Positions 23,860-36,130 of a stretch of DNA of 64,000 nt are shown here, one piece after another (the first letter of the stretch is position 1; the number at the start of each line of letters is the position of its first letter). The DNA is from Cyathus striatus. Lineage: Eukaryota; Basidiomycota; Agaricomycetes; Agaricales; Nidulariaceae. Made by a program: the position numbers and the translations under genes. The DNA lies in assembly GCA_025738555.1 (NCBI GenBank), contig JAOVFP010000006.1, forward strand, positions 248,001-312,000. The letters run 5' to 3'. The notes beneath the pieces were generated by a model. The model worked only from the letters and a program-made list of their open reading frames with translations, had not been told where the DNA came from and searched no databases.

Positions 23860-24430
23860 TTTATTTTTGCAGTTAGAAATTGGGCTGGAAGTTAGTATGA
23901 GAGTGTTCATTTGGGAATAATTAATAGAGATCTCAATGATGCTTTATAGTTCTATTCCTTGATATGTATGCTATATTTGATACTTATATCGTACGTTAAC
24001 CCGCTGATCATGAGAAGACTTGACAGTGACGTTGTGAGATAGTGTTTATAATTGTAACATTCCTGGTCAGTTGACACTGATAATGACACGCCTGTAGCCT
24101 TTCTTGTGATAACACTTTAAAACAGGAACAAGGGCTAAATATAATTGAGGTGGAGACTGATTTTATCTCAGTGCCAGGTTCGTACCATGTGAACACTGCG
24201 GAGAAAATAGTTAATGGCTGAGATCGATTCGTTTCTAAATATGAGCACAGCTGTGGCGATTATTGGGATCTTGGATGGGTGATGTCCGAAGAAACTACTC
24301 AATTCGAAGGCATAACAAGAAGCTATGGTGATTCGGAATCAGTATATTACGTTCGAGTGACGAGTAGTTGTATCACCTATCGAGGTTGCATTTCATGATA
24401 TCCTATTCCAATGAAGGATTCAGACTTCAT
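23860..24430 (-). promoter_or_regulatory. NLR2 upstream region, shared with NLR1
   Basis: Block homology to 15968-16450, including CTGATCATGAGAAG at about 24002 and GATGTCCGAA at about 24280. The duplication therefore carried the NLR together with its promoter. CpG frequency returns to normal beyond about 23980. Confidence 0.55.
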
Positions 24431-24841
24431 GTGCACTGCGTAGTCGATTGCCATTATCCTGTTATATGGGCTGGTGATTGATGCCATCTATTCAAAGTTC
24501 TTTATTGTCACAAATGAGCGCGTGTACACGATAATACTAAGCCACAAGCGTATCAGCTAATCTGACATAGGAAGACCAAACGACCGTGTTATCGATAATC
24601 ATCTTGTTGGAGCGTCTATTACAACAGAGCATGAATCGATCACTGATTTGTGTTTTGTAGTGGCGATGAATCCAAAGTTTCGGGTAGTGAAATGCAATCG
24701 ATTTACTTAGGTAAACGGCGAGTTGTAACCATCGAGGCTGATTAACACCCTTCTTTTCAGGTCTTAAATTTGTTAAGTGTCGAGGTAAGTATGCTACAAT
24801 ATACAAAAGTCATTGAACCAATAAATCCATTAAACCCCAAA
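24431..24841. other. Intergenic, no gene seen
   Basis: Short spacer between the NLR2 promoter and the 3' end of the membrane-protein gene. The open frame at 24537-24806 on the minus strand has no recognisable feature. Confidence 0.5.
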
Positions 24842-26385
24842 TTAATAAACTCTGTTAAGTCTATACCCCTCATAGCGGTCAGAAAGCACTTCATCGTCCA
24901 CCAAAAGGGGACTCTTCTTCTCAGGATCATGCGCACGACAAAGATTAGCTGTATACCAACAAAATATCAGCTAATGTACTCCCGACTGAGATAAAAAGAA
25001 CAGAAACCCACCATGCGTATGAGCCCTTCTCGCGAAATACGTGGCAATAACCATAAAAATTGCCCACCCACTCGAAAACATACTCAGCGTAGCCACAAGC
25101 ACGGATATAACCAACTGTCCGGGGCTCTTGGCCCTCTGAAACCGACAAAGATATACCATGCGGATACTGGCCGGGCCATCCATTTTCAACGGCAACACTT
25201 CACTAACCGCTTCGTTCGGCCGATTCCAGTAGTCGTACATCGCTGAATAGGACATTAGCGGAGGGTTGAAAGGCGTCACAGGGAAGGAAGATGCGATCGT
25301 TGCGTTAGTTCGTTCGGGGAGCAGAATGAAGTTGTTTGGACTCCCATTTCCTAAGTCCATCCGTACCAATGCGTGTGCGAGTTGGATGAGGTTGGAGACA
25401 GGGAGCAGCGTATCATCTGTTAGTATTTGGGGGTTGCTTGGCCCTATAGGCTGTGATGCGGTATATTGCTGAACTGCCATGTTAGGAAGGATGGCCGCTG
25501 CATTGCTGATGTTGAATCGGGGGACGCTGGACATACAAGGTGCTGAGGTACCGAGAGAGGCAGGGCAATATTCGAAATTAGCTTGGAACGATATCGTTAC
25601 AGGAGTGGTGCCGTTGGATACAAGTGATGCAGCATACAACCGTCGAGCTGCATCTTCTGAAGCGAGCTGACCTCTAACAACTGCGAGTTACAAACGAAAG
25701 TCGGAACAAAGGCACGAAAAACTTACAGCACAGCGCCAACAAGGATCTTGGGATCGTGCGTCGTAAAATCCGTAATCGTCCTCGCCTCAAACCATCCAAG
25801 TTGAATCGTTCCAAACGACGCTACGTGTTTCCCTTGTAAATAAGTTATCGACAACGTTGATTTTAAGTTGACCTCGAGGTCTCCTGTTGGACTCCTGCAC
25901 GTAACGACAGGAGTGAGATCTATGGTCCATGTTCGTAGATCGCCGTTAAGGAACAGAGCCGAGATGTCACAGTATTCCAACGTAGTTCCGTTGTAAGCCA
26001 TAGCAGAGTTCCCAACGTTCCCTTTCGAAATCCCTTCAACAGTCCACTGAAATACGGAGTAGTTGGTTGTCAGAACGTCACCCACGTTGAAGATATGGGA
26101 GTCGCAAAGCGTTCCGGGTTTCTTTGCGCGGAAAGGCATGAATCTGTCGTGCCAGAACGATTGTGTGACGTTGAAGTCTTCGTTGAATGCTGTTATCGTC
26201 TCGTAACCAGTTAAAGCAACTGCAAGATATCAGATCGCGTATATAGTTGAGTTGGTACAGCACTGAGGCTCACCATTTATAGCGCTAAGAAACCCTATAC
26301 TGAGAACCGCCCCGAGCAACGCTAGCGGAGTAAACCACTTCCATAGAAAAGGTCGAGTTATCGCATAGTCGAGCTGGATGCTCAT
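24842..26385 (-). CDS. Uncharacterised two-anchor membrane protein (457 aa)
   Basis: Minus-strand exons 26274-26385, 25727-26219, 25012-25673 and 24842-24948 join with consistent phases at GT-AG sites to give 457 codons plus stop. An N-terminal hydrophobic helix (FTPLALLGAVLSIGFLSAI, residues about 18-36) is followed by a long Asn/Ser/Thr-rich, probably extracytoplasmic region with several N-x-S/T sites and paired cysteines. A second helix near the C-terminus (LVISVLVATLSMFSSGWAIF) precedes a short charged cytoplasmic tail. This layout resembles a widespread uncharacterised Agaricomycete membrane-protein family; that match is from memory and the function is unknown. No link to the neighbouring NLRs is evident. 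Confidence 0.8.
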
Positions 26386-26440
26386 TGTGGAGGAGGAGGG
26401 AGGAAAACAATCTTAGTCGCAATAAGAGACAACAAGAAGT

Positions 26441-27244
26441 TTAAATGGACAGCAGAGTGTTCATTGAATGAAACATCGAAAGTAGTCGCTTGCGGGGACT
26501 TCTACTAGTGGTAATCGGCTCGGTATTAAAAAGTGCATTGTCCAAGCCAAGTCTAAGCACTGTCCGCATAGCACTGTCTCCGTTCGCCCCTCGGTGCCTG
26601 CAGGGACCTGACAGTTTCCGCGAGAATAATGTTGCGGAACAGCATTGTTGAAGTCGTACGCGGGTCGTAGGAGTTAGAGAACCTTGAGACTCATTTATGA
26701 GAACGTTGTATATTAATGGGATAGCAAAGAGAGCAAGAGTAGAGATCGAGTTGAGGAAATGATTGCTAGTTGACAACGCCGTCATGCAGAGCGGCGAAGA
26801 CGATTTAAGTTCTTGGGTTTCACACGGATCGAACATCGCATATAGTGGTGGGTAAGACTCGGTGGTGGGGGAGTAGGCAATGGTAACGGTAGGAGTGTTA
26901 GGCACAGGCGATACTGCCTCATTTTCTATCATAACGCTAACCACGAACGGGATTAGCGTACCACAAATCCCACCAAAGCACAAAAACCAAATTCTCACTT
27001 CTCATTCTCCAATCAACACACTAACTACTCTAACAAACCGCTACACGGTAGTCTTCGTCCAGTCCCACAGACTGAATCTCTTCCACGGGACTTGTTCTCG
27101 TACGTGCCCTACCCAGCAGTGTATGTGGGTACCCTGTGAGATTGTAAGGCGGTTTGATTGCTTAGGCGAACTTCCGCAGACGTTGACCGTCTTTTCGTAC
27201 TGAACTTCAGTCGGTATGGGGTAGATGAAGGAGTGAAGTTGCAA
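26441..27244 (-). other. Probable coding exons of an unrecognised gene
   Basis: The minus strand has a long open stretch at 26441-26998, beginning with a hydrophobic segment (LCFGGICGTLIPFVVSVMI) and containing a second hydrophobic run (LALFAIPLIYNVLI). A further open frame at 27041-27244 lies upstream. CpG content and codon appearance look genic, but I could not build a continuous exon model. It may be a second membrane protein. Confidence 0.35.
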
Positions 27245-29350
27245 CTGAGCAGCAGTGAAGGATAGGGAGTACTAGAGACGAACAGAGAAACTAAGGAATT
27301 AGTAAGGGAAGTGTTAAGAGAAGAATGAATCCCGCAATCTTAGCCGTCTCATGGTCCTCGCTCTCTAAGCCCTTTTGCACTAGCACATCAAGCTCTGAAA
27401 GAAGCGTGTCCTTCCGCCTGCTTGGAGCACGCCTGCCATGTCATAGGTGCATTAGCGCCTGACGATACACGTAGGGGATGAACAGAGAGCGAGAAGGGTG
27501 AACGGAAAGGAGGAGGCAAAGGACGAAAAGGGAGGGGAGTGGGAAGGAGAGATAAGACGTACCAGCATTACCAGCATCCTTCAACTCTTCGTCCTGTCTC
27601 CCAAGCTGCAAATGAACTGCTATCATCAGCGGGAGACGAAGAGGGGGTGGTGGTGGTGGTGGTGGTCGGCATTGAGAGTGTCTGTTTAGGCGGGTAGAAC
27701 AGCCTCGATGGGAGAGTTTTGAAGTCGTTGGGTATTTGGGGCGATCTAAAAAGAGGGGCGTCAGTAAGAGAAGGAAGGGATAGAGAAAGAAAGAAGCAAG
27801 GGAGGGAATCCGGCGGACACAATACGCAAAATGAAAGAGAACACACAACACAGCTCAACGAAGTGCCCAGTTGAGCAACAGAACAGATACGAGGCGCAGG
27901 AGCGAGATGACGCGACGGGGCGCGAATTTACCACGTCCGAGTCGCTGCCTGGTGCAAATGACATGTCCCCTACAACGACAGCACTCCAGCTTATAACCAA
28001 GATGCGTCCTCTCTGCCGCCTGGCGGCAAAAGAGAGGAAAGTAGCAGGATATAACGCAGCCGCAGCGCAGTACCCATCTTAGTAGAACTCGCCAGTGGAA
28101 TATCTCCCAATAGCGCACAGCGGCTTCAGCTGCCTCCCCCTCACAACCAGAACAGAGGCTCGGCTCGGCACTGCAACCGTTCCTTCCTCCCAATGAAGCG
28201 CCAGGGCCCTCCAGCTTGTACAGTCACCAACCCCTCTTTCCCTCTTTCCCCCTCCATTCTCCAAACTGAAACCACAAACCTAACGAGAGAGACGGAAACG
28301 AGATAAACGACTCACTGATCGTTCAAGGTTGCACCTCCCCGCACAATAACATATGTAGAACAGGTGCTGCTTCATCTTCACAATCCATTGCGATCGTCGA
28401 GTGCCAGGAGTTGATATAGGGGTCTGATGTGCCGTATTCGGAGGTTGTAGCTTTTCTACAGAGGGGGTGGTTAGCGTGGGTGAAAGAAAAGGAGAGCGCT
28501 AAGCGAAAGGAAGGGATGAAGGTTGTGGTAAGTGCGAAGGCACAGAGGGAGAAGACGAGGGCAGAAAACAGAGGGGAAGAAGAGAGAAGACGAAGTAACA
28601 ATGGGGAGGAAAGGATTGAAGGGAAACAGTTGAATGCACCAACCTTCCTCTTGGCCCCCCTCCACCACCTCACTGGCCGGACTCGGAGCGTCCAACTCAG
28701 TCTTCTTCCCGAGCCTCGAGATATGTACTTCATAATTCGTCGGTCATTGTTATAGATCTGGGTAGTGCTGGGGGTGGTAGGATGGATATTCTTCGAGAAC
28801 AACTTCTTGGCTTGTAGGAGCGTAGGGGTGGTTGACGTTACTGCTGAAGGCGGCAGAGGGGGAGTAGATGTGGTTGGTGATATCGATATCGAAGGTGGAG
28901 AAGCGGGAGGAGGGGGATTTGTGAGGTCCTCGTGCTTTTGACTTCTTACTTGCGGTGGACCATGGATGATGGAAGGAAAGAGTGAGCCATGGACGGGAGT
29001 TGAGGTTGGTGACTGATTGACGCGTAGAGGACCGAGTTTAGAATCCACATCGTCCTTATCGAGTTCTTCTGCTGAGGAGACGTGTCGGGCCCATGATATT
29101 TGTCTCCTCCCCCACGGCCTGTTGCAAGTACTTTTCACGGTATCGTCATCGTGACATAGTGGACAGTGGACATGGCTAGCAGTTGGCGAAAAGAGGGGCC
29201 ATAGGCATCTACGTCAGAGGTGGGCGAGGAGAAGGGGAAAGAGGGAGAACGGAGAAGGCAGGCGGTGGTGGCAGTTGGCGAGAAGCGAGACCGCGGCCAT
29301 CTACGTCGGAGGTGGGAGACGCTGAGAGATACAGGGGACACAGTGGACAC
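27245..29350 (-). other. Probable multi-exon gene, low-complexity, not resolved
   Basis: Minus-strand sequence at 28750-29138 encodes a Pro/Ser/Thr-rich segment (RQISWARHVSSAEELDKDDV near its start). In a second frame, 28640-28740 reads YEVHISRLGKKTELDAPSP and is followed by a GT donor, and 28320-28440 could be a further exon. Purine-rich and microsatellite tracts, (GGT)n near 27645-27665 and GAAGG-type runs, interrupt the region. CpG content is normal. I do not recognise a family and the exon borders are unproven. Confidence 0.35.
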
Positions 29351-30057
29351 GGCTACACTATGCCGTTGTAACGGGACGAGAGGAGATTGAGGTGGTGCAG
29401 AGGTAGGCTGACTGAAGTGGCATAGACATCATTCATGCCAGCAGATGTCCAAGGAAGGAGGAAGGAAGGACTGAACTATCAAAATTTCAGGCCTCGCGAG
29501 GGCTTGGCGGGTGCACGTGGGGTGATGTTTGCGAAATTGAAATTCGAGGGGAGGGAGGTTGACGTTGAGGCCTTGAGGTTAGAGGTTAGAATTTAGAACC
29601 TTAGAACCTTAGAAGTTTGAGGTTGTGGTACACGTTCTGGGACGATGGAGAACAAGACGATGGGTTGAGAAAGTCTGTCACAAGACATTGTACTGTGACA
29701 GATAGCGTCACTGGCACAGATCAACTTGGCTTCATCACCGGTGTCCGTGCTGTCGGCCGCGGCCGCTGCCTTTGACCTTCAAGGTTGGCGCTGCTGGTTC
29801 ACGAATAAAGATTAATTAAAGAAATATTTATCTGTTATGGCTCCGAGTCTGTATGCGAAGAGATATCTAAGCTACTCAAGCTGAACCTGTACACTAATAG
29901 CTACAAGAAATGCCAAAAAGCTGCCAAAAAGAATCCAATGTCCAAGTCATGGCCCGTGCGTATTAAGAGTACTTATTCTACCGTAGTAGCTACTAGCTAT
30001 CTTAAAAAACGTACAAAGAAGAACAGCAGTCCATGTCAAAGCTATCGGCTCTATCCA
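29351..30057. other. Intergenic, no gene seen
   Basis: It contains short direct repeats (TTAGAACC and AGAGGTTAGA around 29575-29615) and a CGGCCGCGGCCGC block near 29755. No coding signal is visible. Confidence 0.5.
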
Positions 30058-33000
30058 CTATAGATTGCGATTGAGGTTGTTCAATTTTACTTCCAGGGTG
30101 GGTATACCCGTTTTGTCCTGGGACCCATCTAATGGGAAGAGGAACTTGTAGTTAGGAATGTGTTTTTCAAGCCTGCGTATGTCATCTTCAGTCATATCGG
30201 GCCTGAGACACAACCAGGTGCGACACAATCTTAGTGCCGTCTGTTGCGATACCTTAGGATGTTGGCGCAGGTTCCGGTCTGACGACAGCCCGCGGGCTAG
30301 CAGTGCTGAGATAGCTCTACTCATCTCAACCTCATCCTTTGTAGTAAGATATTTTAGTAGGTTCTATGGAAACCCGGAGCACCACGCTCAGAAGCATCAA
30401 AATATTTCGTGCTCCGAGCAACGGCTGCTCGGCAGATCGCTTGTGCCTTCGCTTAGATATCTGTGCTCCGGTAATGAAATTCGGTAGCCACTCGCCTCGG
30501 TAAGGTTTTTTACTATGTGATTATGTAAGCATGGTCACGAGCGTTATTTCCTTTGTAGAAACGATGCTCGTGACCTGAGAGATAGACTATGAAGACCTGA
30601 ATCACCATGCTCAGAGGCATCAAAATATTTTGTGCTCCAAGCATTGGCTTCTCAGCAGGTCACTTGTGCATTCACCTAGATATGTATGCTCAGGTCAAGA
30701 TATTCAGTAGTGAGTTGGACAGAAATAAACTAAGGAAAGCTGGTAGTGCATAGGTCTTCTTATAGTTACACATTGTCATTGTAAGTATATAGCTACAAAT
30801 TAACAGTGAGTTATGATTGGGAAGTAGTGTACATAGTTTATTTAGAATAAGTTAATAATAGTGCTGCAGACATTAATACAGTGGCATGCAAAAAGAATGA
30901 GTGTGCCTATTTGTCAGAAGCAGCAAAAAGTAATCTGCTCTAAAATCTCAAATACTTGCTTAATATTTGTGTAACTTTGTATATTTGTACTATATATGCA
31001 TAAATTCTATTTACATGAGTTATATAGGTAATAAGAAAAAGAAAATCAATGTCTGGTAATATACGTGTGGTTGCCAAAAATGATGGTATCCATGCTTTTT
31101 CCCACCCAGAATGCGAGGTGTTCTCGCATTAATTAGCTTGTAGCACATTACTCCCTGTACGGACCAACTTCAAATTTTGTATACCTATTTGCCCCATTGT
31201 ATTCTACTGGAATGTAAATTTACGAAATACTGAACATATTTAATGCTGTGGTATACACAATCTAATTCACCAACTATGTTTGTATCATACAATATATTAA
31301 GTAGACTACAGGAGTTGTCATTGATGATATATCTACATGAGATTTCGGATATACGATGTGCTATATATATAGTATAAGATATTAAAATATTAAAAGGTAA
31401 AGGTAACTGTATACCGAGATATAATGATATTTATGTGAGACATCCTATTTGTCAGATCTGAGTGAATTAGAAATCAAATGTTTAGTCATTATATGGACTG
31501 TTATATCTCTATAGAAATTCTGAATATACATATAATTTATACTTCAAAATAGTCCTGTACAGACAGTATGATATTTACTCAGATATAGGAAGATATCTAC
31601 TGGCAAGAGATGAAATACAGATGTCAGCTATGTGTGATCCAACTTATCACTCTCATTTTCAGTGCAATAATGAAGCAATTGCTAAATATTATGGAGGTTA
31701 TGTTATTTGATATACAGGTAAAATCTCAGAGAACTTTTAAACAATTCCATAGCCCCTAAAATGTTCTGCTTGTCAATGAATAATTTCCCTGAATAAAATG
31801 CAGCCTCACACAAAGATAGCTTATACCACACCGCCAAGATACTAAGTACCTCCCTAATTTTTCATTCACATACATTACACTATATAGAATACTTAACCAA
31901 ATTTATGAGACATTCAGAGCTGTGTGTAATGTGCTACAGCTCAAACAATTCAAGAAACCATTCCAATTACGTTGTGGGAATCGTTGTTGTTTGCCATCAC
32001 TTTTGGAAACCACGAGTATATATTCAATATACCAAAAATGCGAAGATAACCCCAATGAACCACATTTTGGCAGCTGAATTTACTAGATAATACCACAATC
32101 TGAATATGGATATTTAGTGATGTATCTATACTTGTTTTATGTTAAGTTATGTGAGGAAACAATAAAAATTGGGTACAGGAGAACCCAAACAATTTGAGGG
32201 TATGAAAAGCATGTGTTTTATTGTTTAAGCTATATCTTCCTAACCAAGCCAGGTAAGCACATACTTAAACTTGCATAATACTTTTAAAATGTAATAATAT
32301 AGATGAGCAAAGAATTGTATTGTACAGTTAAGATATAAGCTTGCTAGATGTAAAAGTATATATGCAAAATATGTAAAACAGCATGAATTTGTGTCAGACA
32401 TTCCACAATCAATAGCCGGAATTACACCCTCATACTATTGGTAAATATAGGCATCTACAGTTAAAATGTATACTAAAAATATTATAAGCAGTGAGTGTCT
32501 AGTTACTGAGATAATATCCAATGAAGTTCGAAAATTTGGCTTGAAATACAAAAAAGAAAGCATTTTTGGGCCAAATTCTCAAACTTCATGGGACATTATC
32601 CCAGCATCTAGACTCTCACTGCTTACAATATTTTTAGTATACATTTTAACTGTAGATGTCTATATCTACCAATAGTATGAAAGTGTGATTCGAAGTATTT
32701 CTTGTAGAATTTCTAACACAAATTCATGCTGTTTTACATATTTTGCTTATATTCTTTTACATCTAGCAAGCCTATATCTTGTCTGTTCAATACAATTATT
32801 TGCTCATCTATAGTACTACATCCTAAAGTGCTATGTAGGTTTAAATATGTATATACCTGGCTTGGTTAGGAAGATACAGCTTGAATAATAAAACATATGC
32901 TTTTATACCCTCAAATTGTTTGGGTTCTCCTGCACCCAGATTTCATTGTTTCCACACATAATTTAATGTAGAACAAGTATAGATACCTCTTTATATATCC

Positions 33001-34256
33001 ATATTCAGATTGTGGTATTGTCAAGTAAATTGATCTGCCAAAATTATGGTTAATTGGGGTTAATTTTCGCATTTTTGGTATATTTGATATATATACCACC
33101 AGACATTGAATTTTCCAATTTTTTACCTTTATAACTAATGTAAATAGAATTTATGCATATGTAGTACAATTATCTAAAGTTACATGAAAATTGAGCAAGT
33201 ATGTGAGATGTTAGAGCGCTTGCCCCCAGAGGATACTAAACCTGACTTTAAAAAAGAAGGTGCAGTCTATCACTTAGGTCACGAGCGTCGTTTCTACGAA
33301 GGAAACGACGCTCGTGACCATGCTTACATAATCACATAGTAAAAAACCTTACCGAGGCGAGTGGCTACCGAATTTCATTACCGGAGCACAGATATCTAAG
33401 CGAAGGCACAAGCGATCTGCCGAGCAGCCGTTGCTCGGAGCACGAAATATTTTGATGCTTCTGAGCGCGGTGCTCCGGGTTTCCATAGGTTCTCCTTCAG
33501 TTCTTGATCGGCCGTTTGGTTGGTGAAGATATCCGAAACTAGCAAACATCATGAGCCTGGGGTTTGGAGGCAAGCAAACGTACTCATTACTTACCATAGT
33601 TGAGCCCAGCATTTTGAGCCGCATTTTGAATGCTCTCAGGAACCATGGGATTAAACACGCGCCCATTGAGGTCTTAAAGATGCGAAACATTAAGACAGAT
33701 AATGTGAAACTGAAGCATGTCAACACTCACGGCGGATGATTTTATCACAAACCTCGAACGAAGCTATCATTCTCGCAGTTTCGAGGTCGTCTGAACACTG
33801 ATTTATTAGATTCATGCGGTTTTTATCGTCTCGCTTTTGTTGGAGGGTTTTTTTGAGAGACGCCTCCTGTGCTTGGTAATTAACACGGCCTGAGAGGATC
33901 TTTTCTGACATGGCGAGTCTAAGATAAATGGTTATATGTAAAATAAGACTTGAAGAAGTAAAGTGGATGACGCACTCATTAAGGATCTGGTACCGTTCAT
34001 TTGCTCTCAGGGAACGTGTATTCGGGCGGGTAACGAAAAACACGTCCGGCATTCCTTTAATTTGCGCTTTCTTCACCCCTGTTACTCTTCCCGCATTCCA
34101 GCTGGGGTATCCAGGAACGACTTTCTCGGTAGCAGCTTGAATAATATCCGCAGAAAGCGGCTCATCTTGGAAGGACGGGATTTCATGTGGAACGGGATGG
34201 TCGGAGCCATTGTCAAGGACGAAATTCAGAATGATTTTTTTGAGAACAGATGTCAT
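30058..34256 (-). pseudogene. Unknown-family gene (left member of a head-to-head pair) interrupted by a 3.1-kb transposon
   Basis: Minus-strand exons 33976-34256, 33731-33918, 33595-33672 and a fourth that begins at 33538, is cut at 33486 by the foldback element, and resumes at 30365 to a stop at 30058. Counting the target duplication once, the frame stays open for 299 codons, close to the 304 of the intact relative at 35045-36130. Exon 3 is 78 nt in both, and exon 3 to 4 sequence aligns (LNGRVFNPMVPESI against LNGYIFTSYLPSFI). The middle is rich in charged and Gln residues and may form a coiled coil. I do not recognise the family; no homeodomain, kinase or transposase motif is visible. As it stands the gene would be truncated unless the element is spliced or excised. 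Confidence 0.7.
30366..33486. mobile_element. Foldback DNA transposon with about 220-bp terminal inverted repeats (element 1)
   Basis: The left end ATGGAAACCCGGAGCACC matches, inverted, the right end near 33469-33486. The terminal repeats extend about 220 bp with only a few differences. The target duplication is AGGTTCT (30359-30365 and 33487-33493), or 8 bp TAGGTTCT if one end base is assigned to it. Inside, 30930-31080 pairs with 33090-33230, and 31990-32550 pairs with 32560-33080, so most of the element is one giant inverted repeat centred near 32555. A degenerate extra copy of the end sequence lies at 30597-30720. No transposase is present, so it must be mobilised in trans. Confidence 0.85.
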
Positions 34257-35044
34257 GCTGACGATAAGGAAGGTTATCTGATGGTCGTTTTACGAAGAAA
34301 AGACTCGTTCTCGAGGTTGTTATATAGGTTTTCATTCAGAGTCCGCTGAATAAGGGAGTCAGCCATTCTGACTAGATATGTGTAGAATTTTCTGAATAGA
34401 GAATCGAGTGATTGGATTTTATACGCACAGTCATTGATTGAAATTATCAACAATAGCAATCCTCCATGGAATAAGCCCACCGTTGATATAGTTGACCGAG
34501 CACCTAAAGATCTCACTTATACTCCATATAGTTGGACTTACCACTTGTTATTAACAATACTGATACATCACGCATCAGGTTATACTTGAAATTACAATGA
34601 TTGATGCATCATTGACATGTACCGTATCAAGTGTTATATCATGAATTTATTATACAAGGAGCAATGAGACCTCGTAAGATGTCTGCTAAAAAGGCGTCGA
34701 CACTCCAGCCTAAAACATTATTCTTTGTACCATAGACTTGCCGTAGTCTTTCTAACTGCATCCAAAATTCTTCGTTAAAACATTCTCCGTTTTCGGTCAG
34801 GATCTACCCAGTCGAGATCATCCGGTAACATAACATCATCAAGGGGAGAGTGAAATTCAATTAAGTATTTGATTCTATATTCAGCAAATCCTACTTACTC
34901 ATTTCTCATAAGATTGTGTAATTACATTCACTTTTTAAGAATGCCTATGACTCTCTTATTCAGCGGACTCTGAATGCAAACTTATATAACAACCCCGATA
35001 ACGAGTTTTTTCTTCATAAAACGACCATCATATACACCAGTACT
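34257..35044. promoter_or_regulatory. Shared upstream region of a divergent gene pair, with an inverted repeat
   Basis: Minus-strand 34274-34366 and plus-strand 34945-35040 are inverted copies of one another, each lying just upstream of one gene's ATG. Both can be read as SLIQRTLN and LYNN followed by KTTI, but the left copy then meets TAA and the right one has a 2-nt difference at its ATG, so this may be conserved 5' leader or a lost N-terminal extension. About 570 bp of AT-rich sequence lies between the copies. Confidence 0.6.
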
Positions 35045-36130
35045 ATGTCAGCGCAAATCATCCACAACCAACCTTCGGAGCTTTCTAGTACTGCGTGTGT
35101 CTTCCAGAATTCGGATGTTGGTCGCGAGAGATCTCCCGGAGGCCACGCCGGTGATGCTATACAAACAGGATGTCCTACGGACAAAGGCTTGGGGTATAAA
35201 ATGTCCCTTCAGAGTGAACCACTCTCTCTTGGTGCCCCGCCCTTCCCAAAGGAACATCTCCTTCCAAAGTATGTATTACACTTTATTTAAAAAGTCTAAG
35301 TCTCATATTCTTACTCATTTATTCTAGAACTGTTGCGAAAGAAAACCGATATTTGGATGAACTGGTACAACACATACAGCTTGAGGAAGAACAATTGATT
35401 GAACTCGATGTGCGCTCTGATGCTCAATGCGAGATCGAGGGTTTACGTGAGGAATGGAACGAAACCTACGAAAAACTAAGAAAGGTAGAGGCTGTTGCTT
35501 GCTACGAAATAGCAGAATTGTCACTAAAATGTGCGTATTAACTTCCATTTTAAACAATTTAACATATCTCAACGACCTATATGTTTATAGTTCTAAATGG
35601 TTATATTTTCACTTCATACTTGCCAAGCTTTATACACCAGGACGCAGAAAAGGATAGGATAAACAACAGTAAGTAATTGGAGCATTTAGTGTCTCCGATT
35701 CTCAAGCTAATATTTACTAGTCAGTCAAATATTTGCCCCGGGCGTGAATGGACTCCTAAAACACAGACTTATTAGTCTACTCCCACCTAGACTTCGGACA
35801 GTTGCGCGCATTATGGGACACATACTCCAAAAATATTCTCACATGCGAGACAGTGATGATCACCCGCGCATCCGTAAAAGAATCGCAATAGACCTTGTCA
35901 AAACTAAATTTCCGTTCCCAAAAGAGTACATAGAGCGAGTTTGTGAATTCATCAATTCCAACCCCCAAATTGATGGACAAGCTATCTTCGCTGATAGTAA
36001 TTTCGGAGATCAAACTGGCTACGAAAGAATCAAGAGAAAAGCAGAAGTGTTCGAATGGATAGTACAAATGCAAAATATCAAGATGTCCAACAAAGTACTT
36101 GAGTTGTGGGAGTACGAACCTAAGGCCTGA
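35045..36130 (+). CDS. Unknown-family protein, intact right member of the head-to-head pair (304 aa)
   Basis: Plus-strand exons 35045-35268, 35328-35530, 35591-35668 and 35721-36130, joined at GT-AG sites with consistent phase, give 304 codons plus stop. Exon 2 encodes a charged, probably helical or coiled-coil stretch (LDELVQHIQLEEEQLIELD). Exon 3 is 78 nt, as in the related gene at 30058-34256, and exons 3-4 align with it. The C-terminal half is basic to mixed (RIRKRIAIDLVKTKFPFPKE). No signal peptide, membrane helix or known domain is visible. An open in-frame extension upstream lacks an ATG in frame. Function is unknown; the pairing suggests an old inverted duplication with a shared regulatory region. 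Confidence 0.7.

Noticed and set aside
30058..36130. Homeodomain mating-type (HD1/HD2) pair
   Set aside because: The divergent arrangement fits, but neither protein shows a WFxNxR homeodomain helix or other HD features.
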